In this document: positions 54,043 to 62,558 of the stretch, one piece after another
Layout: every line of letters starts with the position of its first letter
Numbering within the stretch: the first letter of the stretch is position 1
Source of the DNA: Candidatus Manganitrophus sp.
Lineage (GTDB): Bacteria > Nitrospirota > Nitrospiria > SBBL01 > Manganitrophaceae
DNA length: 64,000 nucleotides
Assembly: GCA_028865235.1 (NCBI GenBank)
Contig: CP114561.1
Location: 3,244,001-3,308,000, forward strand
Direction: 5' to 3'
Notes under the pieces: model-generated
What the model saw: only the letters and a program-made list of their open reading frames with translations
The model's database searches: none
Told to the model about the DNA's origin: nothing
Program-made: the position numbers and the translations under genes

Positions 54043-55289
54043 GGAGTCTTCTCCTCTTCTGTGAGTTTTAAATCGACCGGAACCTTCTCCCCGGAGACGA
54101 CGGTGATCGTCGCCTCCAGCGGGTGGTGCCCTTCTTTCCTCAAGACCAATTCATGCGAGCCGGCGGGGAGATCCAGCATCAGCGGGGTGAGCCCCTTCGG
54201 TTCGCCGTTGATGAGCACCTCCGCGCCGATCGGCGTCGTCGTCAGATCGACCTGGCCGATCTGAGGGGTGGCGACCGCCTTGGCGCCGGCGCCGATCGGA
54301 TCTGCCGGCGCTTGATTGGGGGCCAAACGCCACCAACCGATTAGAGCCATCAGCCCGATGACGGCGATGGGCGCCCAAACCCAATACCGGCCCCGGCCCG
54401 CAGGCGTTGGGAGGGGCGCCTCTTGGCTCCCGGAGAGGGCCATGGTCGGACGCTCCTCTGCGGCCTGCTCCCGATGCGTCGACAGCGCGGCCAGCGCATC
54501 GGCCATCTCCGCCCCGGTGGAGAAGCGTTGACCCGGTTCCTTCTCCATCGCTTTCATCACGATGTCGCTGAGCGGTTTTGGGATGTCGGGGGAGAGGCTC
54601 GCCGGCGGAGCGGGGTTTTTGGTCAACACCTGATGCATGATGGCGGCGACATTGTCCCCCGGAAAGGGCTTTTGACGGGTCAGAAGCTCGTAAAGGAGGG
54701 CGCCGACGGAGAAAAGATCGGAGCGTCCGTCGATCCGCTCTCCCTTGCATTGCTCCGGGGACATATACTGCGGCGTGCCGAGGAGGTGGTCGGTCTGTGT
54801 GTGGCCCCCTCCGTCCAGTCGCGCGATCCCGAAGTCTGTCACTTTAACCGTCTGTTGCTCCGAAGTCAAAAGAATATTTCCCGGTTTGATATCCCGATGG
54901 ATCACCCCTTTGGAATGGGCAAAGTCGAGGGCGCGGCAGATGTCGATTCCGATCCGGACGATTTGATCGACGGCGAGCGGTGTCCCTTTTTTGAGAAGCT
55001 GGCCGAGCGAAGTCCCCTCGACATATTCCATGACAATGTAGGCGGTGCCGGTGGCGGTGTCCTCCCCGGTATCGAAGATGGTGACGATGTTCGGATGGAC
55101 CAGCCTTCCCAAGGCGAGGATCTCCCCCTGGAAGCGCTTGCGGGTCTCCTCCGATGCTTCGAACAGCTCCGGGCGGAGGCACTTGAGAGCGACCTGCCGG
55201 TGGATCTTCGCATCGCTGCCAAGGTAGACGATTCCCATGGCGCCCCGTCCGATTTCGATTAAAATTTCGTAACGTCCGAGTGATTTCAT
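54039..55289 (-). CDS. Membrane Ser/Thr protein kinase with periplasmic PEGA domain
   Basis: A 416-residue Hanks-type kinase. The glycine loop is GRGAMGIVYLG (14-24), with Lys36 in VALKCL. The catalytic motif is HRDIKPGNILL, followed by DFGIARL and the activation segment ending GTPQYMSPEQ. A membrane helix at about 305-325 (YWVWAPIAVIGLMALIGWW) leads to a periplasmic PEGA domain (QVDLTTTPIGAEVLINGEPKG, LPAGSHELVLRKEGH). PEGA domains often bind surface or S-layer components. The kinase gene lies inside the CsgG-like operon, starting 11 bases after the protease gene. A phosphothreonine signal to the FHA activator at 40 kb is a testable inference. Confidence 0.92.
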   Translation of the reverse strand: MKSLGRYEILIEIGRGAMGIVYLGSDAKIHRQVALKCLRPELFEASEETRKRFQGEILALGRLVHPNIVTIFDTGEDTATGTAYIVMEYVEGTSLGQLLKKGTPLAVDQIVRIGIDICRALDFAHSKGVIHRDIKPGNILLTSEQQTVKVTDFGIARLDGGGHTQTDHLLGTPQYMSPEQCKGERIDGRSDLFSVGALLYELLTRQKPFPGDNVAAIMHQVLTKNPAPPASLSPDIPKPLSDIVMKAMEKEPGQRFSTGAEMADALAALSTHREQAAEERPTMALSGSQEAPLPTPAGRGRYWVWAPIAVIGLMALIGWWRLAPNQAPADPIGAGAKAVATPQIGQVDLTTTPIGAEVLINGEPKGLTPLMLDLPAGSHELVLRKEGHHPLEATITVVSGEKVPVDLKLTEEEKTP

Positions 55290-55300
55290 TGTTTGATCCG

Positions 55301-56820
55301 TTATTTGTTCCCTTCAATGGCTTTCAGCCACTGGGCCACTTGAACCGCCTCCGGCGAGGTCGGTTTTAATTCGAGATATCTTTTGTAGTGCAGCGCCGCC
55401 TTTTGAGGATTCCGGAGGACACTATCATAAAAAGTGCCAATATTAAAGTGGGCATCGGCATATTTGGGATTTACCTCCAATGCCTTGACGTAGGCCTCCT
55501 CGGCTTTCTTCATCTCTTTCATCCTCCGAAAGACTTCACCGAGGTTGTTGTGGGCCTTCGCCGATTGGGGCCAAAATCGGATACTCTGCGCCAGAAGATC
55601 GGACGCTTCGGGATACCGCTTTGCTTCGGCGAGGAGGGTTCCCATCTGAAAGAAGGTTTCTCCAAGGAATCGTTTCACCTCCCGGCCGGGGACGGCGAAA
55701 GCGATTCCCCGGGCGTCCTGGAGCGTCCCCAAGACCACGCCGACGACCTCTCCCTGCTTGTTCAGAAGCGGGCCGCCGCTGTTTCCGGGGTTGATCGCCA
55801 CATCGATCTGAAGGACCGGGCGATCCCCAAGGACCCGCTCCGGCGCGCTGATGATCCCTTGCGAGGCCGAGTGGTTGAGACCGAAGGGACAGCCGACCGC
55901 CATCACCGACGCGCCGGCCTTGGGGTTGTCGGACGACGCGAAAGAGAGCGGTTCCGTTTCTTGAAACGCAATCTGAAGGAGGGCCAGGTCGAGCGCGCTG
56001 CTGACCGATATCACCGACGCAGGATATTTGGCGCCGTTTTGGAATTGGACCATCAGGCGGCTTGCCTGATTGGCCTGATGACCGCTCGCCAGGATATATC
56101 CCCCCCCGACGATGAAGCCGCTTCCTTCGATCTTCCCCTGTGACATTTCGCCTTGAACGCAGACCACCTGAGGAAAAGAGAGGGCCGGTTCGGGGGGCCG
56201 TTCGAGCCATCTGCCCCGCCGGAAGAGAGGGGGGCCAAAGCGACCGGCGCGGGAGGCATGGGAACGGGAAGGGGCGGTCCGGCCAGCTCTCCGGTGAGGT
56301 GAATGTCGCCGTCCCCCTCCTCTTCCGCGATTCCCTTCCCCCTCGCCAGCTTGTCCCCCGGAACGTCGGTCAATTCGGCGAGCCGCATCTGCGCCCGGGG
56401 GGCGAGGGGATGGGTCGGTGCGAGGCTGAGGAAGCGGCGATAGTGAAAAATCGCCTGAACGTTGTTGGCCTTTTCATAGGAGTAGATGTTGGCCAGGTTG
56501 TGGTGGGCCTTGAAATGGTTCGGATCGATCCGGACCACTTCTCGATAAGAGGCGACCGCCTCTTCAACCTTGTTCTGTTTCTGGAGAATGACCCCCCGCC
56601 GGAAAAGCGCCTCGGTGTTCTGCGGATCGAGCTTGAGGGCGGCGTCGAGCGACTTGAGGGCGTCGTCCAATCGATTCTGGTCGTAGGCGATCAGTCCCTC
56701 TTCGAGGTGGGTCGGTCCGACCGCGTCGGGCCGAAGCTGTCGGCTGCATCCGGCAAAGAGGATCCAGACGGAAAAGAAGAGAAGGGCGTTCTTGAAGCGT
56801 CGTTCCATCATCAATTTCAC
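55301..56820 (-). CDS. TPR-trypsin-TPR lipoprotein, frame broken at C6
   Basis: About 506 residues once repaired. A lipobox signal peptide (LFFSVWILFAGC) leads to three TPRs (GLIAYDQNRLDDALKSLDAA and following) and a proline-rich linker. A trypsin/DegP-type protease domain follows: His in GGYILASGHQA, Asp in SALDLALLQI, Ser in NPGNSGGPLL. Three more TPRs close the protein. Six C on the coding strand (56192-56197) break the frame; one more C gives GPPEPALSFPQVVCVQGEMS and joins the halves. Without the join the protease half would lack any export signal. It could process or degrade secreted partners in the periplasm. Confidence 0.83.
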
Positions 56821-56824
56821 CTTT

Positions 56825-57886
56825 TTAATCCAAGATCGGGTAACCCGATTTGGCGACGGTTAACCCTTTCACATCGCCGTAAGGGATGGTCTCTTCTCCC
56901 TGGTTCCCGAAGCGGGGGTTCTTGTCGGAGAATCGGACGATGTCCCCTTTATGCGGGAGGGTGTTTCCCAAGACGCGCGCTTTGGAGAACTTTTCCGAGA
57001 CGAAGACGACCGACAGCTCTCCGATCGGATTCTCGATGACGCCGACGACCTGATTGGTCTCCGGGTCGGTCAGGACCTTCTTGACCGAGAAGATCGAGAG
57101 CCGATCGCCCACGTGGACCTGCGCATTGGCGCCGGCGTTGATGTAGACCAAACTCTCTTCCAGGTGAATCACCTTCCCGAGGCCGGTCGAATGGGTTCGG
57201 AGCCGCTCCTGGACCGCTCCGAGAATAAAGCCGAGGGCGTCTTGGATCGTCTGCCGGGTTGCTTTGCCGAGGGGCGTTTTGTGAAAGGCGTCCCCGCCGA
57301 AGGTCAGGGTGGGGAAATTGATATCGATGGCGACCGCCTTCTCCCAGGCCCGCCCTTCCGAGCGGTAGGAGTGGAGGATCTCCCCGGTGGAGGTGTCGAT
57401 GATCCGAAGATCGATCGCCACGTGCGCCGCGGTGAACTCCGCCGACGCCTTCGGAAAGAGCCAGGTCAAAAAGCCGGCCCGTCCGCCGACCCCGACCGCC
57501 TTCTGCTCGAACTCGGTCACCTCTCCCACAATCAGATAATCAACCCCCAACAGCTGCCCCACCTGGGCCGCCGTCTCCTTCGTCACCAATTTCGAGGCGG
57601 AGAGCTCCTGCTCCCGCATGATCTGGGAGAGGATCGCCCGCTCGACGACGACCACTTTTCCGGTGTTGATCAGCTCGGTGACCACCTGGGCGGCCAGCCC
57701 GCCGCCGATGTCCCATCCACCATACACCTGAGCGAACCGGTCGGTGGCGCCGAACCGGGCAACCGCCACGCGGACCTTCCCCGCGGGACCCGCGGCGACC
57801 GGCTCGGCCCAGGCCGGCGGAAGGCCCAGGCTGAGGGAGCAGAGGATGGCGACGATGAAGGATTTAAAATAATGTCCGGTCTTCAT
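56825..57886 (-). CDS. CsgG-family outer-membrane secretion-like protein
   Basis: A 353-residue protein with signal peptide (FIVAILCSLSLGLPPAWA). The CsgG domain is clear: VRVAVARFGATDRFAQVYGG, VVVERAILSQIMREQELSAS, LGVDYLIVGEVTEFE, AAHVAIDLRIIDTSTGEIL. A FlgT-C-like domain (VIHLEESLVYINAGANAQV, VGDRLSIFSVKKV) follows. CsgG forms a nine-fold outer-membrane pore in curli systems; the best match in this window to that family is this gene. There is no obvious lipobox Cys at the mature N-terminus, unlike CsgG. It lies 32 bases after an Asn-rich secreted protein gene. Start at 57886 gives the signal peptide. Confidence 0.85.
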   Translation of the reverse strand: MKTGHYFKSFIVAILCSLSLGLPPAWAEPVAAGPAGKVRVAVARFGATDRFAQVYGGWDIGGGLAAQVVTELINTGKVVVVERAILSQIMREQELSASKLVTKETAAQVGQLLGVDYLIVGEVTEFEQKAVGVGGRAGFLTWLFPKASAEFTAAHVAIDLRIIDTSTGEILHSYRSEGRAWEKAVAIDINFPTLTFGGDAFHKTPLGKATRQTIQDALGFILGAVQERLRTHSTGLGKVIHLEESLVYINAGANAQVHVGDRLSIFSVKKVLTDPETNQVVGVIENPIGELSVVFVSEKFSKARVLGNTLPHKGDIVRFSDKNPRFGNQGEETIPYGDVKGLTVAKSGYPILD

Positions 57887-57918
57887 GATGATCTCTCCCT
57901 TTGGAAACGCCGCAGCGC

Positions 57919-58395
57919 TTAACATCGCTTGTTCGATTCGTTGATGATGTTGACGTTGACCTGACTGTTGATGCTCCCCTTGTTGTTTTCCACGTTCGCT
58001 TCGTTGCTCGAGTCGATCAAGATATCCCCCGCGATGATTAGACCGCCGTCGTCGGTGACCTTCTCCAGCCGGCTTCGGGCCCGGTCGGCCGCCGTGCACT
58101 CCTGTTCCGGGATCTCGGAGGGGAAGATGTTCGCCCGGACCCGGATCGACTCCTCGTCTCTTTGCTGGCGCTTTTTGATGTCGCGGATAGTCGCCTTCAA
58201 TTCCTCTTCTTCTTTTTCCTTTTGTTCCTGGTCGGCCGTTTTCGGTTGTTTCTCTTCCGCCTCTTTTTTTGCCTCTTCCCGCGCCGTCTCTTCGCTCTGG
58301 ATGGGAGGGGCTCCGTGCGTCGGTCCGATCTCCCCCCCGAGCAGCAGGGCGATCAGCGTAAATCCGAGCGAGGCGATGATTTTTTTCGTTTCCAT
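57919..58395 (-). CDS. Small secreted protein, charged coil plus Asn-rich tail
   Basis: A 158-residue protein with signal peptide (IIASLGFTLIALLLGGEIG). Residues 33-90 are a highly charged Glu/Lys coiled coil (EEAKKEAEEKQPK, EKEEEELKATIRDIKKR). The C-terminal third changes to beta-prone Asn/Ser-rich sequence (GGLIIAGDILIDSS, NEANVENNKGSINSQVNVN) ending in Cys. The tail recalls the two small paralogues upstream. The order, coil then Asn-rich tail, suggests a nucleator or anchor for an Asn-rich fibre, by analogy only. No family recognised. Confidence 0.7.
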   Translation of the reverse strand: METKKIIASLGFTLIALLLGGEIGPTHGAPPIQSEETAREEAKKEAEEKQPKTADQEQKEKEEEELKATIRDIKKRQQRDEESIRVRANIFPSEIPEQECTAADRARSRLEKVTDDGGLIIAGDILIDSSNEANVENNKGSINSQVNVNIINESNKRC

Positions 58396-58453
58396 GAGAT
58401 TCCCCTCCCGTGTCCGAAGGGGCGTGGGATTGGTCCCACGCCCCCCTCGGTTC

Positions 58454-58834
58454 CTACTTGTTGTTGCTGTTGACGTTGGTGGTGCTCAGATCGCTGTTGT
58501 TGATTTCAGTTTTGCCGGTGATGTTCGCCGAGTTCGATTGCGCGATATCCCCGCTGTTTCCGACGACGTGACCGACGGAGTTGCTCTGGAAGGTCTTGTT
58601 GCCGGTGACGACGGCGCTGTCTTTGATGTCCTTGATCACCTGATTGCCGATCCCTTTGGCCTGATCGCCGCCGACGTTGTCGCTCTGCTCCCGGATATCC
58701 CGGCCGGCCGCCTTCACGGTTTGATTCACTTCTTTGCTGTCATCGCAGCCGAAGAGGCAGATCGCTTTGCTTTCCATCGCGGTGCCGAGCACCAGGGCCA
58801 ATCCCATCGCTGCTACGAGTGTTGTCTTTTTCAT
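58454..58834 (-). CDS. Asn/Ser-rich secreted protein, paralogue 2
   Basis: A 126-residue protein with signal peptide (TTLVAAMGLALVLGTAMESKA), then ICLFGCDDS with two cysteines. A polar helix-like stretch (GRDIREQSDNVGGDQAKGIG) precedes a low-complexity Asn/Ser/Thr region (QSNSVGHVVGNSGDIAQSNS, ANITGKTEINNSDLST) ending in NSNNK. It is clearly homologous to the next gene upstream over its whole length. The tail has short repeated N/S/Q strands, as in amyloid-forming subunits, but does not match the curlin repeat exactly. Abundant expression from the sigma-54 promoter would fit a structural protein. Confidence 0.8.
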   Translation of the reverse strand: MKKTTLVAAMGLALVLGTAMESKAICLFGCDDSKEVNQTVKAAGRDIREQSDNVGGDQAKGIGNQVIKDIKDSAVVTGNKTFQSNSVGHVVGNSGDIAQSNSANITGKTEINNSDLSTTNVNSNNK

Positions 58835-58928
58835 TTTCGTTCCCCCTTATTTTTAGAAGTCGTTGTTTTAGGTTTGGTTGCCGCTTGATCGGAGAGACCC
58901 GGGCGCTGCGCCCGGGTCCCGCACCGGA

Positions 58929-59312
58929 CTATTTGTTGTTGCTGTTGCGGTTGTCCGTGCTCAGATCGCTGTTGTTGATTTCGGTCTTTCCGGTGATGTT
59001 CGCCGAGTTCGATTGGGTGATGTCCCCTTTGTTGAAGAAGACGCTGCCGACCGAGTTGCTCTGGACCGTGGTGTTGCCGGTCACGACGGCGCTGTCTTTG
59101 ACATCCTTGATCACCTGGTTGCCGATTCCCTTGGCCTGATCGCCGTTGACGTTGTCGCTTGCTTCGCGAATGTCGCGGCCGGCCCCTTTGGCGGTCTGAT
59201 TCACGGTGGTGCTGTCATCGCAGCCGATGAGGCAAATCGCCTTGCTCTCCATCGCGGTTCCAAACACTAAAGCCAATCCCATCGCAGTTGCTACCAACGT
59301 TGACTTCTTCAT
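58929..59312 (-). CDS. Asn/Ser-rich secreted protein, paralogue 1 (first gene of sigma-54 operon)
   Basis: A 127-residue protein nearly identical in layout to the downstream copy. It has the same signal peptide type (TLVATAMGLALVFGTAMESKA), the pair of cysteines in ICLIGCDDS, the GDQAKGIGNQVIKDVKDSAV block, and the tail QSNSANITGKTEINNSDLST. The polar middle differs most (ASDNVNGDQ versus QSDNVGGDQ). It is the first gene after the -24/-12 promoter at 59.4 kb, about 110 bases downstream. Likely a major secreted or surface structural protein; the Cys pair may form a disulfide. No family is recognised. Confidence 0.82.
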   Translation of the reverse strand: MKKSTLVATAMGLALVFGTAMESKAICLIGCDDSTTVNQTAKGAGRDIREASDNVNGDQAKGIGNQVIKDVKDSAVVTGNTTVQSNSVGSVFFNKGDITQSNSANITGKTEINNSDLSTDNRNSNNK

Positions 59313-59742
59313 TTTTGTATCCCCCTTGTGGATGTTTTGGTTGATCTTGTGATGAGTGCCGGCGGCCCATCCGCCGATTCCTCATTCACTTTCTTTTTGC
59401 GTTCACGGGCAGGGGGTATAGCAAGGGGTATGCCAAGTTTTTTGAAGATGCCTTTTTTTGTGAAAGGGACGCGAAAAATGGGGCGTCCCGACTTTCCGGT
59501 TCCGTCTATCGCGTCCATCCCGGCTTGGGTTTTCTGGTTCCTGGAAGAAAAATTATGGATTCCGGAAAAAAGAAGAGAGGGGAGAGAAAGAGGATCAGGG
59601 AAAGCGGTCGCGCGTCGGTTTCCACTTGGCACAGAAGATACAGTGTATCTGAAGATGTTCATCCTCATTACGATCACGAGCCTAAAAAGGAAGGCCCTCT
59701 TTCATCTGTCGAAGGTCTCCTTGGGATTTTTGCTAAATGGGG
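59313..59742. other. Non-coding region between the activator and the Asn-rich genes
   Basis: I see no credible gene here: frames on both strands give Arg-rich translations without signals or families. The segment holds the sigma-54 promoter. The roughly 300 bases upstream of it are a natural place for activator-binding sites, but no clear dyad was picked out by eye. Confidence 0.6.
59419..59436 (-). promoter_or_regulatory. Sigma-54 (-24/-12) promoter of the Asn-rich/CsgG-like operon
   Basis: Read on the minus strand: TTGGCATACCCCTTGCTA, with GG at 59434-59433 and GC at 59422-59421, ten bases apart as required. The core TGGCAT-CCCCTT-GC is shared with the promoter at 39.9 kb. It lies about 109 bases before the first Asn-rich gene and directly after a sigma-54 activator gene. 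Confidence 0.88.
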
Positions 59743-61811
59743 CTAACGGATGTCGCGCCCGGTCCGTAAATTCAAGGTCCGGATGAGCCGGGCGAGATAG
59801 GTGCGTTGAAGTCCCAATATCTCGGCGGCTTTGGTCTGATTGCCGCCGGTTTTGTGAAGGGCGTCTTGGATGACCGACCGTTTGTATCGCTCCAGCGCTT
59901 CATGAAAGTCTTGCGGCCCCCCCATCAGAACCTTGGCGGTCGACTCCTCCTCCGGCAGAATAATATCGTCGGGGGTAATGATCTGGTCTCGATCCAAGAC
60001 GACCGCGCGCTCGATGACGTTCTTTAACTGGCGGATGTTTCCCGGCCAGCTGTAATCGGCCAGGAGGGTAATCGCCTCCCGGGTGATCGCCGGTTTTTCT
60101 TTTTTGCATTTCATGCTGAAGAAATTGAGGAACTGGTCTACCAGCAGGGGAAGGTCGTCGAGGCGCTCCGAGAGGGGTGGAAGGACGAGGGAGATGACAT
60201 GGAGGCGGTAGAAAAGGTCGCTCCGGAATTTGCCGGAAGCGATCTCCTTTTTTAAATCTCGATTGGTTGCGGAGACGACGCGCACGTCGATCGGAATCGC
60301 TTCCCGTCCGCCGACACGTTGCACCTCCCGCTCTTCCAACACCCGAAGGAGCTTTGCCTGCATCGTGGGAGAGACCTCCCCGATCTCGTCCAAAAAGAGT
60401 GTGCCGCCGCTCGCCGTCTCGAAGATCCCTTTCTTCTGAGAGAGGGCGCCGGTGAAGGCCCCTTTTTCGTAGCCGAAGAGTTCGGCCTCCAGAAGGCTCT
60501 CGGAGAGGGCGGCGCAGTTGATGGCGTAGAACTTTTGATCCCGCCGAAGACTGCACTGGTGGATGGCCTTTGCGAAAAGCTCCTTCCCGGTTCCGGTCTC
60601 CCCGATAATGAGGATCGTCGAATCAACGGGAGCGATCCGCTCGATCTGCTCAAAGAGGAGCTGCATCTTGGGGCTCTTCCCGATAATGCCGTGGAAGTCC
60701 GATTCTTTCTGGATCGCCCCCTTCAGCTCTTCGTTGGCCTGTGCCAGCGCTTTATTCTCCATTGTGAAACGAAGGAGTTGGCGATGGGTCTCCCGTAATT
60801 CGCGGACATGATTGAAGAGGGGGGGATCATCTCCAGGCGCGCCTGGACCATTTCCGGCGACTCCTTCCGCGAGGGTTTCGACTTCCAGGTGAAGCGGTAG
60901 CGGGAGTAAGGGGCGTTGAAGAATTGCCCGCGTTCCAGGGTGACGGTCAACGGACCGGCCTGAAGGGTTCCCCCCTTGACGATCTCGTAGGCGCTGTTTT
61001 CCTTTTGATACCGTTCCGGGTCCTCCTCCACCTTGGGGGCGAGGACCTTGATCTCTCGTCCCTGGGGATGGAGAATCAACCCTTCCGTTATCGCCGGATG
61101 ATCAGGGGATGTTGAGAAAAGCTCCGTCCGAAGGGAGACTGCCCTGGCGATGATGACTTCCCTTTTCGAGGCGTTCTCGATGACGGCAATTCGGCCATCC
61201 CTTTTTTGAATCTGGTATCCTCCAAACTCCCGGATCAGGTTCTGGAGCTTGAGTTGAGAAACCTCCTCGATGCAGCGGGCCTCCTCGATGACCGGAAAGA
61301 GCTTTGTGAGTCCCTCGTAGTTCCCGCGGATAAACCCGAAGTTGCCGAGAATCGGCTCGACATTCGGTCCGAATTGAGAGATCAAGATCGCTTCGGGACG
61401 TTGCGTCTCGGAAGGGGCAAGACACTGCAGCTTGAAGTAATTGGCAAAGCCGGTGGCCCAGAGATTAGAGCAGTAGAGCGCCTGCTCCATCTGATTTTGA
61501 AGCTTCGCAATAATCTCCAGGACGGAGGGGCCGTAGCCCGCTTGGAAATACTCTTTGGCCGCCAGGTAGGTGATCTCTTTTGTCCCGCCGGCGTTTTCGG
61601 CAGCGAAAATTAAATTCTTGAGGATGTGATGAGGGACCCAATTGTTGTGGTCGGATAAAAATGCCTTTGGGTCGGCAATCGGATTGAGGCGATTCTCCCC
61701 CGACAGGATCTCGTGGTAGTCGATGTCGTCCCCTTTCCCGATCCGCTCCAGATGAAGGATGAGCATTCGGGTGAGAAGACAGGTCGTCCAGGGGGTTTCT
61801 TGGTCCATCAT
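59743..61811 (-). CDS. Sigma-54 activator with novel N-terminal sensor, frame broken at C7
   Basis: About 689 residues once repaired. The N-terminal 350 residues are not recognised (blocks WVPHHILKNLIFAAENAGG, FKLQCLAPSETQRPEA, YRFTWKSKPSRKESPEM) and probably sense a ligand. A coiled coil leads to the sigma-54 AAA+ domain with GETGTGKE, an intact GAFTGA loop, GGTLFLDEIGE and R-fingers. A Fis-type helix-turn-helix (NQTKAAEILGLQRTYLARLI) ends it. Seven C on the coding strand (60819-60825) break the frame; one more C gives LFNHVRELRETHRQLLRFT, the coiled coil. It is the obvious regulator of the sigma-54 promoter 300 bases downstream. Confidence 0.88.
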
Positions 61812-62031
61812 GAAGCTCTGTTGTAAGGATATGGAAAATACCTACGAAATACTTAAGGTGTGTCGGCGTGAAGCTACCTCAAAATTGGATCATTTGTCAA
61901 TGAAATAAGATGCTGTTTTTTAAATCCTCCGCGAGCCGTCGAGTCGCGGTCGGCGGGAGGGAAAAATAAAAGGAAGGGTTGATCGGATCGGCGAGCGTCA
62001 GCGGCTCTCTTTGTCCGGTGTCGGTTTCTGA

Positions 62032-62396
62032 TCAGGCGTGGACGATTCGGATTCCGGCGGCGCGGGAGATTCTTTTTTCATCCAACCGTTCCAGCCGGGC
62101 CAAGGCGTCTTTCATCTTGACGCACCACTCCTCTTTCGATTCGCCCGATTGGCACTGCTCCCATTTTCCCTTGCTCTTTTCGGCCAGACCGACCAGGGTC
62201 TGCATGCCGGTGGCAAGGGCGTTCAACGCTTCGTCCAGCGCCCGCTCGAGCCGCTCTGTTTCGGAGGGAGGCGGCTCCGGTTCTGCAGGGGGAGCCCCCA
62301 GACCGGGAGATCGACCTGGCAGAGGATCAGGAAGATCACAACGAAGAGGGCCCATCGGCGTGATTTTTGGGAATGTTCTTGCTGAAAAAGAGCCAT
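62032..62396 (-). CDS. Small secreted helical protein, frame broken at G5
   Basis: About 121 residues once repaired. ATG 62396 begins a signal peptide (WALFVVIFLILCQVDLPVWG). Five G on the coding strand (62295-62299) break the frame; adding one gives APPAEPEPPPSETERLERAL. The mature protein is helical, rich in Ala, Glu and Lys, with two cysteines (QCQSGESKEEWC) about ten residues apart that may form a disulfide. No family is recognised. It lies 220 bases upstream of the activator gene on the same strand, but whether they share a transcript is unclear. Confidence 0.65.
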
Positions 62397-62558
62397 CGCG
62401 CCCTCGCGTTATTCAATCATGGTCAGATTCAATATACTCCTTTTTAAAGTGGGCCGACAAGAGGAAGGGGTGCAATTTGCCATGGCCGCATCCCTTGTTA
62501 TTCCGAGGGAGATATGCTAAAGTCAGCCCGTTTTAAACGGTTGGCGTGATTGATAAAG

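Noticed and set aside
57919..59312. Calling the small Asn-rich proteins CsgA/CsgB curlins
   Set aside because: The curlin repeat (S-x5-Q-x-G-x2-N-x-A-x3-Q) does not fit; only general Asn/Ser richness and context are similar.
59328..59786. A 152-codon plus-strand frame across the sigma-54 promoter
   Set aside because: The translation is Arg/Ser-rich with no signal or family, and it overlaps the promoter and the 3' end of the activator gene.
62470..62510. A possible third sigma-54 promoter upstream of the GAF protein
   Set aside because: GG is present but the -12 reads GT instead of GC at the required distance.
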